A model generated the notes under the pieces. The model did no database searches and had not been told where the DNA came from. It saw only the letters and a list, made by a program, of their open reading frames with translations. A program made the translations under genes and the position numbers. From a virus, in the IMG/VR virus record IMGVR_UViG_3300027513_000032, positions 1-39,438 of that record: DNA of 39,438 nucleotides. One strand, written 5' to 3'. Below are positions 28,274-36,063 of this stretch, piece after piece (position 1 is the stretch's first letter; each line of letters starts with the position of its first letter).

Positions 28274-28289
28274 TTACTCGTGGGGGTAA
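28274..28289. repeat. 16-bp palindrome before start codon
   Basis: TTACTC-GTGG-GGGTAA, 2 nt before the ATG at 28292; a GTG inside (28280) is also in frame. Confidence 0.85.
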
Positions 28290-28291
28290 CG

Positions 28292-28597
28292 ATGATCAGC
28301 TACATGAGCCGCGAAGGCCTGAAAACCTCGCCTTGGTTCGACTATTACGGCAAGACGAAGGACCACCCGTGGGCTATCTCGGCCGAGGCCCAGTCGACCA
28401 TCTATCAGGTCAAACTGGTCAACGCCCTGGCCGAATACACCAACGTCCACTTCGATCATGTGAAGATCGGCCATCTAGGACGACGCATCGCCGTGTTCGT
28501 GACGAAGGGCTCGCAGGCAGCGGTGATCTACGACAAGACCAAAGGATTTCCTTCTGCTAAACTGCTGGCCTCACTGGTGTTACTGGGATCCGCATGA
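28292..28597 (+). CDS. Unrecognised 101-residue protein
   Basis: Starts ATG 28292, or GTG 28280 inside the palindrome. The sequence (MISYMSREGLKTSPWFDYYG ... STIYQVKLVNALAEYTNVHF ...) is a small mixed-fold protein. ATGA overlap with the nuclease downstream; first gene of the recombination group. Confidence 0.55.
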   Translation: MISYMSREGLKTSPWFDYYGKTKDHPWAISAEAQSTIYQVKLVNALAEYTNVHFDHVKIGHLGRRIAVFVTKGSQAAVIYDKTKGFPSAKLLASLVLLGSA

Positions 28598-29283
28598 CCA
28601 CGAACATACTCGCCAAGCCGTTTAGCTGGAGCTATTCGCGCATCAAGAACTTCGAAACCTGTCCGAGGCGGTACCACGAGGTGGACGTCCTCAAGAACTT
28701 CAAGGAGGAACAGTCTCCCCAACTCCGTGACGGCTTCATGGTTCACGAGGCCATGGCCAAGGCTATTACGCAGGGCGGGGCGCTACCCGCCAACATGCCG
28801 TTTGACCACTGGATCCGGTACGCCCTGAAGGGCCGTACCCCCGAGACGCAGATCGAGGTCGAGCAGAAACTGGCCATTACCCAAGGCTTCGGGGCGTGTG
28901 ATTATTTCGACAAGGTGAAGCGGGTTTGGCTGCGTACCGTGGCCGACGTGCTGAGGATCGACGGCAAGCAGGCCCACATCATCGACTGGAAGACGGGTCA
29001 GGTTAAGCCCGACATGATGCAGCTTATGCTGATCGCGACGTGCGCCATGGCCCATCACCCCAAGATCTTCAACATCAAGGCCGAACTGGTATGGCTGGGC
29101 TACGACACGTCCACGGTGGAGGAATTTACGGTGGACGACGTGGTGAAGTTCTGGGGCGACCGGATGTTCGATGCGGTGAACAAGCTCAAGGACGCCCACG
29201 AGAAAAACCACTTTCCGCCCACCCCCATGGGTTTGTGTAAACGGTACTGCCTGGTCACAACTTGCGAACATTGCGGGCAATAA
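28594..29283 (+). CDS. PD-(D/E)XK nuclease, Cas4/RecB-like
   Basis: 229 residues. SYSRIKNFETCPRRYHE at about 14-30 is the signature start of RecB/Cas4-type PD-(D/E)XK nucleases. GFMVHEAMAKA follows, and the active-site strand is DVLRIDGKQAHIIDWKTGQ (D ... D-x-K). The C-terminal Cys cluster (CKRYC ... CEHC), with the Cys in FETC, could hold a 4Fe-4S cluster. Likely an exonuclease or end-processing nuclease working with the helicase and VRR-NUC-like protein downstream. Confidence 0.85.
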   Translation: MTTNILAKPFSWSYSRIKNFETCPRRYHEVDVLKNFKEEQSPQLRDGFMVHEAMAKAITQGGALPANMPFDHWIRYALKGRTPETQIEVEQKLAITQGFGACDYFDKVKRVWLRTVADVLRIDGKQAHIIDWKTGQVKPDMMQLMLIATCAMAHHPKIFNIKAELVWLGYDTSTVEEFTVDDVVKFWGDRMFDAVNKLKDAHEKNHFPPTPMGLCKRYCLVTTCEHCGQ

Positions 29284-29284
29284 C

Positions 29285-29515
29285 ATGGGCGGTGGCGGCG
29301 CAGCGGGCGGAATACCTCGACCCGGCAACATGGAGATCCTTTGGGCGAAGGACGCTGGCCGTTACGTCTACCGCCTGTACTCGGACGGCCATCCTGTAGG
29401 GCACTGGGGACCAGCTATCGCGTTCACGGCGGAAAACGCTAGGCAGTTCGCGCCGCCGATCTTCAATTACGTTACGTGGGTGAAGGCAGGCGAGCTTATC
29501 TATTCGGTGAATTAG
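29285..29515 (+). CDS. Unrecognised 76-residue protein
   Basis: Gly-rich N-terminus (MGGGGAAGGIPRPGNMEILW) and a beta-rich body (GRYVYRLYSDGHPVGHWGPA ... FNYVTWVKAGELIYSVN). Sits between the two nuclease genes, one base after the first. No family recognised. Confidence 0.55.
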   Translation: MGGGGAAGGIPRPGNMEILWAKDAGRYVYRLYSDGHPVGHWGPAIAFTAENARQFAPPIFNYVTWVKAGELIYSVN

Positions 29516-29531
29516 TAACTCGACGGAGTAA
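29516..29531. repeat. Variant palindrome TAACTC-N4-GAGTAA before start codon
   Basis: TAACTCGACGGAGTAA, directly after a TAG stop and 3 nt before the ATG at 29535; GGAG in the right arm is a likely ribosome-binding site. Confidence 0.75.
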
Positions 29532-29534
29532 CTC

Positions 29535-29885
29535 ATGCTTGAGCGTGACGTGAAAAAGCGCGTTTCGCGCTTGCTTTCGCTTGCAATGGAGCATGAGCCG
29601 CTCTATGTATGGATGCCCGTAGTTACTGGCTTCGGGAAGCGATCCCTGGACTACATCTGCTGCGTCAGGGGGCAGTTCGTCGCCATCGAGACTAAGGCCA
29701 CAGGCGAGTGGTTACGACCCGACCAGCGACAGCGGGCTCGGGACATACTGAAGTCGGGAGCCAAGGTGTTCATCATCTCTGGCCCAGACGGCTATGGAGC
29801 ATTGGAGCGTTATCTTGAACACTGTATCCCTTCCCTTAGACAAGCGGATAGTAGGGCTGATCCCCGACGCCAAGTTAGTTGGTGA
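29535..29885 (+). CDS. VRR-NUC-like nuclease
   Basis: 116 residues. VTGFGKRSLDYICCVRGQFV then AIETKATGEWLRPDQR, with a final GAKVFIISGPDGYGALERYL, fits the VRR-NUC/PD-(D/E)XK layout (Gly-rich turn, Asp, then E-x-K). Such small nucleases cut branched DNA and often sit next to a SNF2-like helicase in phages, as here. The next gene overlaps it by more than 70 nt. Confidence 0.8.
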   Translation: MLERDVKKRVSRLLSLAMEHEPLYVWMPVVTGFGKRSLDYICCVRGQFVAIETKATGEWLRPDQRQRARDILKSGAKVFIISGPDGYGALERYLEHCIPSLRQADSRADPRRQVSW

Positions 29886-31329
29886 TCGGCTGCATGTTCA
29901 GCACACGCCCGCTACGACCGTTTTGCTGCGATCTATCGGAATTGAGTTACCCCCGGCTGTAACTTCTTATTACGACTGGTGCGGCGGTACTCCCTTCGAC
30001 ATACAAAAACGCACGGTAGAGCTTTTGACCGAAAACCCCAGGGCGTACGTCCTGTCGAGTTTTGGAACTGGAAAAACCAAGTCAGTATTGTGGGCATTTG
30101 ATTTTTTACGCTCCCAAAATTTTGGAAAACGCATTTTGGTTATAGCCCCTTTATCCACTCTCCGATTTGTTTGGGCGCGCGAAGCTTTCGCCACCGTCCC
30201 CCACCTCAAGGTTAACGTCCTCCATGGGACGCGGGAGAAGCGGCTGGCCCTGCTGAATGACCGGACTGCCGACGTCTACGTGGTTAACCCGGACGGGCTG
30301 GGCATCATCGCGGACGTGGTGATGAAGCGCACCGACATTAACGTGCTGGCCATCGATGAACTCGCCATGTTCCGTAACCGCAGCCTGCGTACCAAGCTGC
30401 TCAAGAAGATCGCCCGCACGAAGCCCGTCGTCTGGGGGATGACCGGCGCTCCGATGCCCAACGCGCCCACCGATGTTTACCAGCAGGCACAAATTGTAAC
30501 GCCCAACACCTGTGGCATCTCGTTCATTCGGTTCCGTGATGAAACCATGGTGAAGGTGTCAGACTTCAAGTGGGTGCCGAGGGTGGGCGCTATTGAGAAG
30601 GCGATGCAGGTTCTGAGGCCCCACGTCAGGTACACCCTGGATGACGTGACCGAGTTGCCCGATTTCGTTTCGCAATACGTCGAGGTAGGTGCAAGCGTAA
30701 AGCAGATGATGGTCTACAAGGACATCAAGCAGCATTGTTTCGCCCTCGCCCAGAACAAGGAGATCACGACAGCTAACGCCGCCGTAGCGATGGGTAAGCT
30801 GCTCCAGATTAGCTTGGGTTGGTGCTACGCATCTGACGGCAGCGTCATCGAGTTGGATCCAGGACCGCGCCTCGATGCGCTAGTCGATATGATCGAAGCG
30901 AACGACCACAAGCTGTTGGTGTACGTGCCGTACAAGCACGCTCTGGCTGGTGTAGTTACTCACTTGGGTAAGGCGGGCATCGATTGCGCTGCGGTATCGG
31001 GCGACACATCCCAGAAGGATCGGGCTGAGATCTTCAACCTGTTCCAGAACACCACGAAATATAAAGTCCTTGTTGCCCATCCGGCTGTTGTTGCCCACGG
31101 GCTCACGCTGACAGCAGCAGACTGCATCGTATGGCTTGGACCTATTACATCATTGGAGGTTTACGATCAGGCGAACGCTAGAATTCGCAGGGTCGGACAG
31201 AACCACCGGCAGGCGTTCATCCACATGTACGCCACGCCGATGGAGCAACAGATCTACAAGTTGTTGGTCAACAAGATCGACGCACAAGATCAGTTGTTGC
31301 AGTTGCTTGAGCAGGCGACTGAGGCGTAG
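29794..31329 (+). CDS. SNF2-like DNA helicase
   Basis: 511 residues from ATG 29794, or 504 from TTG 29815, which has a better GGAG. Motifs: Q-like FDIQKRTVEL, Walker A SSFGTGKTK (about 88-96), Walker B AIDELAMF (DEL instead of DEAH), motif III GMTGAPMPN, and motif VI YDQANARIRRVGQNH. These mark a SNF2-type superfamily 2 helicase or translocase. With the adjacent VRR-NUC-like nuclease it forms a known phage pair that could process replication forks. The large overlap with the nuclease makes the start uncertain. Confidence 0.85.
   Translation: MEHWSVILNTVSLPLDKRIVGLIPDAKLVGDRLHVQHTPATTVLLRSIGIELPPAVTSYYDWCGGTPFDIQKRTVELLTENPRAYVLSSFGTGKTKSVLWAFDFLRSQNFGKRILVIAPLSTLRFVWAREAFATVPHLKVNVLHGTREKRLALLNDRTADVYVVNPDGLGIIADVVMKRTDINVLAIDELAMFRNRSLRTKLLKKIARTKPVVWGMTGAPMPNAPTDVYQQAQIVTPNTCGISFIRFRDETMVKVSDFKWVPRVGAIEKAMQVLRPHVRYTLDDVTELPDFVSQYVEVGASVKQMMVYKDIKQHCFALAQNKEITTANAAVAMGKLLQISLGWCYASDGSVIELDPGPRLDALVDMIEANDHKLLVYVPYKHALAGVVTHLGKAGIDCAAVSGDTSQKDRAEIFNLFQNTTKYKVLVAHPAVVAHGLTLTAADCIVWLGPITSLEVYDQANARIRRVGQNHRQAFIHMYATPMEQQIYKLLVNKIDAQDQLLQLLEQATEA
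30156..30165 (+). repeat. CACTCTCYGA word
   Basis: CACTCTCCGA in the helicase gene, read as TLRF; the only copy beyond 22.2 kb. Confidence 0.5.
30956..30971. repeat. 16-bp palindrome inside helicase gene
   Basis: TTACTC-ACTT-GGGTAA, read as VTHLGK. Confidence 0.8.
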
Positions 31330-31349
31330 ACTATCAACCACAGGAGAAC

Positions 31350-31793
31350 ATGTTGACAGACAAAGTTACTGATCCGAGTAACTCGGAAACGCTTGACGTA
31401 GATAAGGCTGCGGCGTTATACGTTGAGCTTCGTGATGCCAAGGCGAAGATGAAGGCGGAGTTGGCTGAGAAGCTGAAGCCGTACAACAAGGGCATGGAAG
31501 ACCTTGAAGCTGCCCTGCTGAAGCATCTGCAAGATCAGAAGGCTAAGAGCATACGGACGGAGAGCGGCACGGTCTATCAACGTGTCGAGCGCAGCGCGAC
31601 CATCAAGGACAAGCTGGCGTTCCAGACGTTCGTGAAAGAGAACGACCTCTACGATCTACTCGACTGGAAGGCCAACAAGGTGGCCGTGTTCGACTACATG
31701 ATCGAGAAGGCCGTCGAGGTGCCGGGAGTTAACACCTCGGCCTTCATGACTGTTGGTATACGTAAGGGCAACGCCCCACAGGAGGACGAATAG
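31350..31793 (+). CDS. Conserved phage protein upstream of zinc-ribbon protein
   Basis: 147 residues; CCACAGGAGAAC precedes ATG. A coiled coil (ELRDAKAKMKAELAEKLKPY ... LEAALLKHLQDQKAKSIRTE) is followed by GTVYQRVERSATI and AFQTFVKENDLYDLLDWKAN, the shape of a family seen beside phage DNA-binding proteins (short coiled coil, then a beta hairpin starting T-E-x-GT). I know no function. A variant palindrome lies in codons 6-11. Overlaps the next gene by one base. Confidence 0.65.
   Translation: MLTDKVTDPSNSETLDVDKAAALYVELRDAKAKMKAELAEKLKPYNKGMEDLEAALLKHLQDQKAKSIRTESGTVYQRVERSATIKDKLAFQTFVKENDLYDLLDWKANKVAVFDYMIEKAVEVPGVNTSAFMTVGIRKGNAPQEDE
31366..31381. repeat. Variant palindrome inside first codons
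   Basis: TTACTG-ATCC-GAGTAA, one mismatch; read as VTDPSN in the 31350 gene. Confidence 0.55.
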
Positions 31794-32968
31794 TGAGCAA
31801 CGAGATTGTGGTACCCCAGAACTTCGGCCAGGTACCGGCCGTCTTCAAGGAAAGCCCCATCGATCCCGGCGCATGGACGGCGGGCATCGGGATGTCGTGG
31901 CCTACCCTTACCCTCAAGGGTAAGGAGTGGGGCTGGCGGTTCCGGGGTGAGAGCATGACGTACACCGCCCCCGACCCCAACGCGGGCGGTTCGCTCCAGC
32001 CCATGCGGGCGCTGGAGGTAGTGCTGGTCGCCCCGGCCAAGCGCATCAGCAAGGTCTACTACAAGGACGGCTACAAGGACGGCGAGCGTACTCCGCCGAC
32101 GTGCTGGTCCGCTGATGGGATCACCCCCGATCCCGGCGTTGGCGAGAAGCAGTCCAATACCTGCCGTGGGTGTGACCACAACGTCCTGACGGTTGGCCCC
32201 AGCGGCCAGCGCGGCAAGGCGTGCAGCGACAACAAGCGGATCGCCGTGGTCACGGTGGCCGACCTCAAGAACACCGACTTCGGTGGGCCGTTCATGCTGC
32301 GGCTCCCGCCCGGTAGCTTCCAGAACTACACGGCCTTCACGTCCGTGATGAACTCGCGCGGGTATCCGCCCCACACCTACGTCACCCGCATGACGTTCGA
32401 CAGCACCCCCCACCCCAAGGTGGTGTTCTCCCCGGTCCGCATCCTGACCGACGAGGAAGGGGCGATCATCGTCGCCCACCAGAAAGACCCTCGGGTGGAC
32501 GAGATGCTGAACGACAAGGCGGCGGGTTCGGTCGCTGATGTTGACCTCGATCCCGAGATGACGGGTGAGGTGGGCAAGCTGCCCGAGACGACAGCCAACC
32601 CCACCGGCTGGAAGAAGCCCACCAACGGCGAAGCCAAGGTGGTCGAGCCGGTAGCCGAGCCGGTCAAGCCCACCCTGACGGCGGCCCAGCAGGAGATCGC
32701 TGACCTCAAGGCCAAGCTGGCCGCCGCCGAGAAGGTGGTCGAGCCTGAGCCGGAGCCCGTGCTGACGCCCGAGCAGCTTGAGATCCAGGCCCTCAAGGCC
32801 AAGCTGGCCGAGGCAGGCAAGAAGAAGCCGGGGCGTCCCCGGACCCAGCCGGTCGCCCCACCCGCCACGGTTACCGCGTCGAGTAACGGGGCCACCCCCG
32901 CACCGGCCGACGAACTCAGCAACAACATCGCTGATCGCGTCGCCAATATGCTGAAGAAGGCCGAGTAG
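31793..32968 (+). CDS. Zinc-ribbon and AT-hook protein, possible ssDNA-binding protein
   Basis: 391 residues from GTG 31793. The N-terminal domain (about 1-220) has a Cys cluster (TCW ... TCRGC ... KAC) and a GSFQNYTAF ... MTFDSTPHPKVVFSPV beta region common in phage proteins near DNA polymerases. Then come two Ala/Glu/Lys coiled-coil blocks (EIADLKAKLAAAEK; EIQALKAKLAEAGK) and an AT-hook-like KKPGRPRTQP near the C-terminus. DNA binding is likely; a single-stranded-DNA-binding role is inference from context. Confidence 0.55.
   Translation: MSNEIVVPQNFGQVPAVFKESPIDPGAWTAGIGMSWPTLTLKGKEWGWRFRGESMTYTAPDPNAGGSLQPMRALEVVLVAPAKRISKVYYKDGYKDGERTPPTCWSADGITPDPGVGEKQSNTCRGCDHNVLTVGPSGQRGKACSDNKRIAVVTVADLKNTDFGGPFMLRLPPGSFQNYTAFTSVMNSRGYPPHTYVTRMTFDSTPHPKVVFSPVRILTDEEGAIIVAHQKDPRVDEMLNDKAAGSVADVDLDPEMTGEVGKLPETTANPTGWKKPTNGEAKVVEPVAEPVKPTLTAAQQEIADLKAKLAAAEKVVEPEPEPVLTPEQLEIQALKAKLAEAGKKKPGRPRTQPVAPPATVTASSNGATPAPADELSNNIADRVANMLKKAE
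31908..31923. repeat. 16-bp palindrome inside gene
   Basis: TTACCC-TCAA-GGGTAA, in the 31793 gene. Confidence 0.8.
32871..32886. repeat. Variant palindrome inside gene
   Basis: TTACCG-CGTC-GAGTAA, one mismatch; read as VTASSN. Confidence 0.55.
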
Positions 32969-32974
32969 ATCCTA

Positions 32975-32998
32975 GGGGGAGACGGCAACGTCTCCCCC
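32975..32998 (+). terminator. Hairpin, probable terminator
   Basis: GGGGGAGACG-GCAA-CGTCTCCCCC, 10-bp stem with a stable GNRA-type loop, then TCTCGTCTT. Sits between the zinc-ribbon gene and primase-helicase. Confidence 0.65.
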
Positions 32999-33024
32999 TC
33001 TCGTCTTCAGCGTAGGGGGTAACC

Positions 33025-36000
33025 ATGACGGGTCCAATCGACCCGGTTTCGACGTTCCTGAGCATCGTCGAGCCGTGGTCTACGAACACGTACGTCAACA
33101 TCGAAGCCTATACCTGGGAGCCCGCCCCGAACGGCGACCCCAGCAAGGGCGAGGGTGATCTAAGCAGGCGGCAGGGCTCCCGCGCGGCCCGCACCGTGGC
33201 CGAGGCGGCCCAGTACATCCGTTGGCAGAACGGGCTGGGCAAGGAGGTCTACGTCCGTATGGCGGGCCACGGCCAGCCGGGGATTGCAAAAACCGACAAG
33301 CGCGGTAGGACTTACTTCACGGCGCTGGGCGGCAAGGCGAACGCCAAGTTCCAGCAGTCCTTCTTCATCGACGTGGACGTCAAGGCGGGCGGCCACGGGT
33401 CGACAGCCGAGGCCAAGGATGCGGTCATCGCCATGTGCGTGGCCCTCGGCCTGCCGCTGCCCTCACTGGTGGTCTACAGCGGCGGCGGGGGGTTCCATGC
33501 CCACTGGGTGCTGGACGCGCCGCTGCCCACGGCTGACTGGTTGCCGCTGGCGCGGGCTCTGTCTAGGGCCTGCAAGGCCCACAACATCCACGCTGACGAC
33601 AACCTGACGGTCAACCCTGTCTGCCTGCTGCGGATACCGGGCACCCACAACAGGAAGTATGGGGCTCCTAGGGACGTGACCATGGAGGTCATCGGCCCAG
33701 CGATAAATGTAGCAATTATCTCCCAGGTTCTCGGTCCATATGTCCTGCCGGAAAATTTAGGTGGAACCCCAAACGGGACACCTGGTAACGATCCGTGGCC
33801 GCTGCATCTTTTTCCCGCCAGAACCGTGCGTCCCCTGGCGGAGGCCTGGCACGACGGAATTTCCTCGGGCGTCCTCACCCTGGAGGAGGTGGCCGAGGGC
33901 TGCCCGCTGGTGAAGGCTACCCTCAAGACCGGGGGTAAGGGCCAAGAGCAGCCCCTGTGGTTCATGATGGGCCACGTCCCCCTGTTCACCGTGGACGGGC
34001 TCAAGGACTACCACCGCCTGAGCGACGGGCACGACCTGTACGAGCCGGACAAGACCGACCAGAAGTACGCCGAGATCCTCAAGGCCAAGGACGAGCAGGA
34101 TCTGGGCTGGCCCCGCTGCGCTACCTTCGAACAGAACGGCTCGCCCTATTGCGCGGCCTGCCCCAACAGGGGGTTGGGCAAGTCCCCCCTGAACTTCGCC
34201 GTCCGGGCCGTTACCCCGCCGAGTAATCCACAGGAGCCTGGGGATAGCGGGGATAAGTCCTACGTCCCTCCCCCGAGGGCGATGTTCCACGTCGACGGGT
34301 ACCACGACGACCTCGCCACCGGGATCTACAGCCGGATGGTCACCAAGATGGTGAACAACAAGCCCAAGGAGGTCGAAGAAATCGTCAACGACTTCCCGAT
34401 CTGGAACCTCGACTACCTGCGGGGGGCCGACGGCCGGATGGCCATGCACTTCGATACCACCATGGCCAAGGTCGAGAACATCCACGTCACCCTACAGACC
34501 GAGGCCCTGCGCAACAGCGACACCCTGCGGGGAAGCCTGCTGGGCCAGTATGGTTTGCCGATCATCCCCGGCTCGGAGAAAGGATTTCTGACCTTCATGG
34601 CCTCGTTCAAGAGCCAGATGCGCCGCACGCGGGACGTGATCGTGCGCCAGGAACTGATGGGCTGGTCCGAGATAGGCGGTACCCCCGGAGGTAACCCGGT
34701 GGGTTTCATCTATGGACCCTCCAAGTTCACCAAGACCGGAGCGGAGCCGTTCTTCCAGCCTGACAGCATGATCCGGGAACAGTACTTCCCGACCGGCTCG
34801 CCCGACCCGTGGCTGAAGGCCATCAAGATGATCAACGCCGAGAAGCGCCCGGAGATGGACCTCCTGGTGGCGACGGCGTTCGCCGCTCCTCTGATGCGGT
34901 TCACCGGAGAAAAGGGCGTGGTGGTCAGCGCATTCTCGAGCGCCACTGCCGCCCATAAAACCACCGCCATCAAGATCGGGCAGGCGGTGTGGGGTGCCTT
35001 CAAGGGCATCAACCAGTTGACCGATACGCTCAACAGCGTGATCGCCCGCACCGGCAAGACGCGGGTGGTGCCCACCTACTACGACGAGATGAAGTCCTCG
35101 ACCGACATCAAGCGGTTCGCGTCGATGATCTACACCTTCGCTGGCGGCCGGGGTAAGGGACGGCTTAACCGCAACGCCGAGATCAAGGACGTCGATACCT
35201 GGGACACGTTACTCGTCGGGGTAAGCAACGACAGCCTGTTCGATCACATGGCCCACCTCGACAAGGGCACCGACGCTGGCGTCGCCCGCATCTTCGAGTT
35301 CGAGATCATGCGGCCCGACCCCAACTCCCCCGGTCAGATCTCCATGGGTGAGGCGGGCGCGCTGCTCAAGAAGCTGGAACACAACTACGGCCACGCTGGC
35401 CTGAAGTACGCCGAGCATCTGGGCAAGTCGGTCGACACCCTGCCCGGTGAGATTACCCAGCGGGTAAGCCAGTTGCAGAAGGAACTCAAGGCTGAGGACG
35501 CTGATCGGTTCTGGGTATCAGCAGCGGCTGTCCTCATGGTCGGTGCCGAGCAGGCCAACAAGATCGGCCTCACCAACTTCGACATCCCCAAGATGCGGAC
35601 CTTCATTGGCGAGATCTACACCCGGATGCGTGGGGCGAAAGCCGCTGGCGACATGGACATCTCCAACAAGGAGACATTGAAGGCCGCGCTAGCGAACTAT
35701 CTCAACACCCATCGCCGCTCGATATACGCTACCGATACGAAGGGGTTGTCCGCTAGTGCTGGCGGTGCAGTGTCCTCAGTAACTGTGCTTAACCACGCCG
35801 ACATCGCTGGGTACACCGATAAGTTCACGGTCCGTTACATCAAGGACACTAACACCCTGAGGATCTCTATCTCGGCGTTGAAGGACTGGCTTTCCGAGAA
35901 GCAACTGTCTCCGGGCGTGTTCATGAAGAACCTGGTCACGCTGCTCGGGGGCAAAATTGTTGGTCCTACGAACCTTCTCCCTTACGGAAAGGGCGATGCG

Positions 36001-36063
36001 CCAGAGCGTCTGATCGAGCTTGACCTTAACCTCTCCGACCTTGCAGGACTGTACGAGATCTAG
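33025..36063 (+). CDS. Primase-helicase (AEP-type primase with phage helicase domain)
   Basis: 1012 residues. The N-terminal primase has hhhDxD in FFIDVDVKAGG (D116, D118) and the His motif GGFHAHWVL (H158, H160), then LRIPGTHNRK, as in archaeo-eukaryotic primases. A Cys cluster (RCATF ... YCAACPNRG) lies near residue 370-385. The helicase/ATPase part has SSATAAHKTTAIKIG (H644-K645), where most P-loops have G-K, and YYDEMKS (D687-E688). Opens the fork and primes synthesis for the polymerase. Contains three palindromes. Confidence 0.85.
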   Translation: MTGPIDPVSTFLSIVEPWSTNTYVNIEAYTWEPAPNGDPSKGEGDLSRRQGSRAARTVAEAAQYIRWQNGLGKEVYVRMAGHGQPGIAKTDKRGRTYFTALGGKANAKFQQSFFIDVDVKAGGHGSTAEAKDAVIAMCVALGLPLPSLVVYSGGGGFHAHWVLDAPLPTADWLPLARALSRACKAHNIHADDNLTVNPVCLLRIPGTHNRKYGAPRDVTMEVIGPAINVAIISQVLGPYVLPENLGGTPNGTPGNDPWPLHLFPARTVRPLAEAWHDGISSGVLTLEEVAEGCPLVKATLKTGGKGQEQPLWFMMGHVPLFTVDGLKDYHRLSDGHDLYEPDKTDQKYAEILKAKDEQDLGWPRCATFEQNGSPYCAACPNRGLGKSPLNFAVRAVTPPSNPQEPGDSGDKSYVPPPRAMFHVDGYHDDLATGIYSRMVTKMVNNKPKEVEEIVNDFPIWNLDYLRGADGRMAMHFDTTMAKVENIHVTLQTEALRNSDTLRGSLLGQYGLPIIPGSEKGFLTFMASFKSQMRRTRDVIVRQELMGWSEIGGTPGGNPVGFIYGPSKFTKTGAEPFFQPDSMIREQYFPTGSPDPWLKAIKMINAEKRPEMDLLVATAFAAPLMRFTGEKGVVVSAFSSATAAHKTTAIKIGQAVWGAFKGINQLTDTLNSVIARTGKTRVVPTYYDEMKSSTDIKRFASMIYTFAGGRGKGRLNRNAEIKDVDTWDTLLVGVSNDSLFDHMAHLDKGTDAGVARIFEFEIMRPDPNSPGQISMGEAGALLKKLEHNYGHAGLKYAEHLGKSVDTLPGEITQRVSQLQKELKAEDADRFWVSAAAVLMVGAEQANKIGLTNFDIPKMRTFIGEIYTRMRGAKAAGDMDISNKETLKAALANYLNTHRRSIYATDTKGLSASAGGAVSSVTVLNHADIAGYTDKFTVRYIKDTNTLRISISALKDWLSEKQLSPGVFMKNLVTLLGGKIVGPTNLLPYGKGDAPERLIELDLNLSDLAGLYEI
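34211..34226. repeat. 16-bp palindrome inside primase-helicase gene
   Basis: TTACCC-CGCC-GAGTAA, read as VTPPSN. Confidence 0.8.
35209..35224. repeat. 16-bp palindrome inside primase-helicase gene
   Basis: TTACTC-GTCG-GGGTAA. Confidence 0.8.
35453..35467. repeat. 15-bp palindrome inside primase-helicase gene
   Basis: TTACCCAGCGGGTAA, read as ITQRVS; the only exact 15-bp copy outside 10.1-21.1 kb. Confidence 0.9.
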
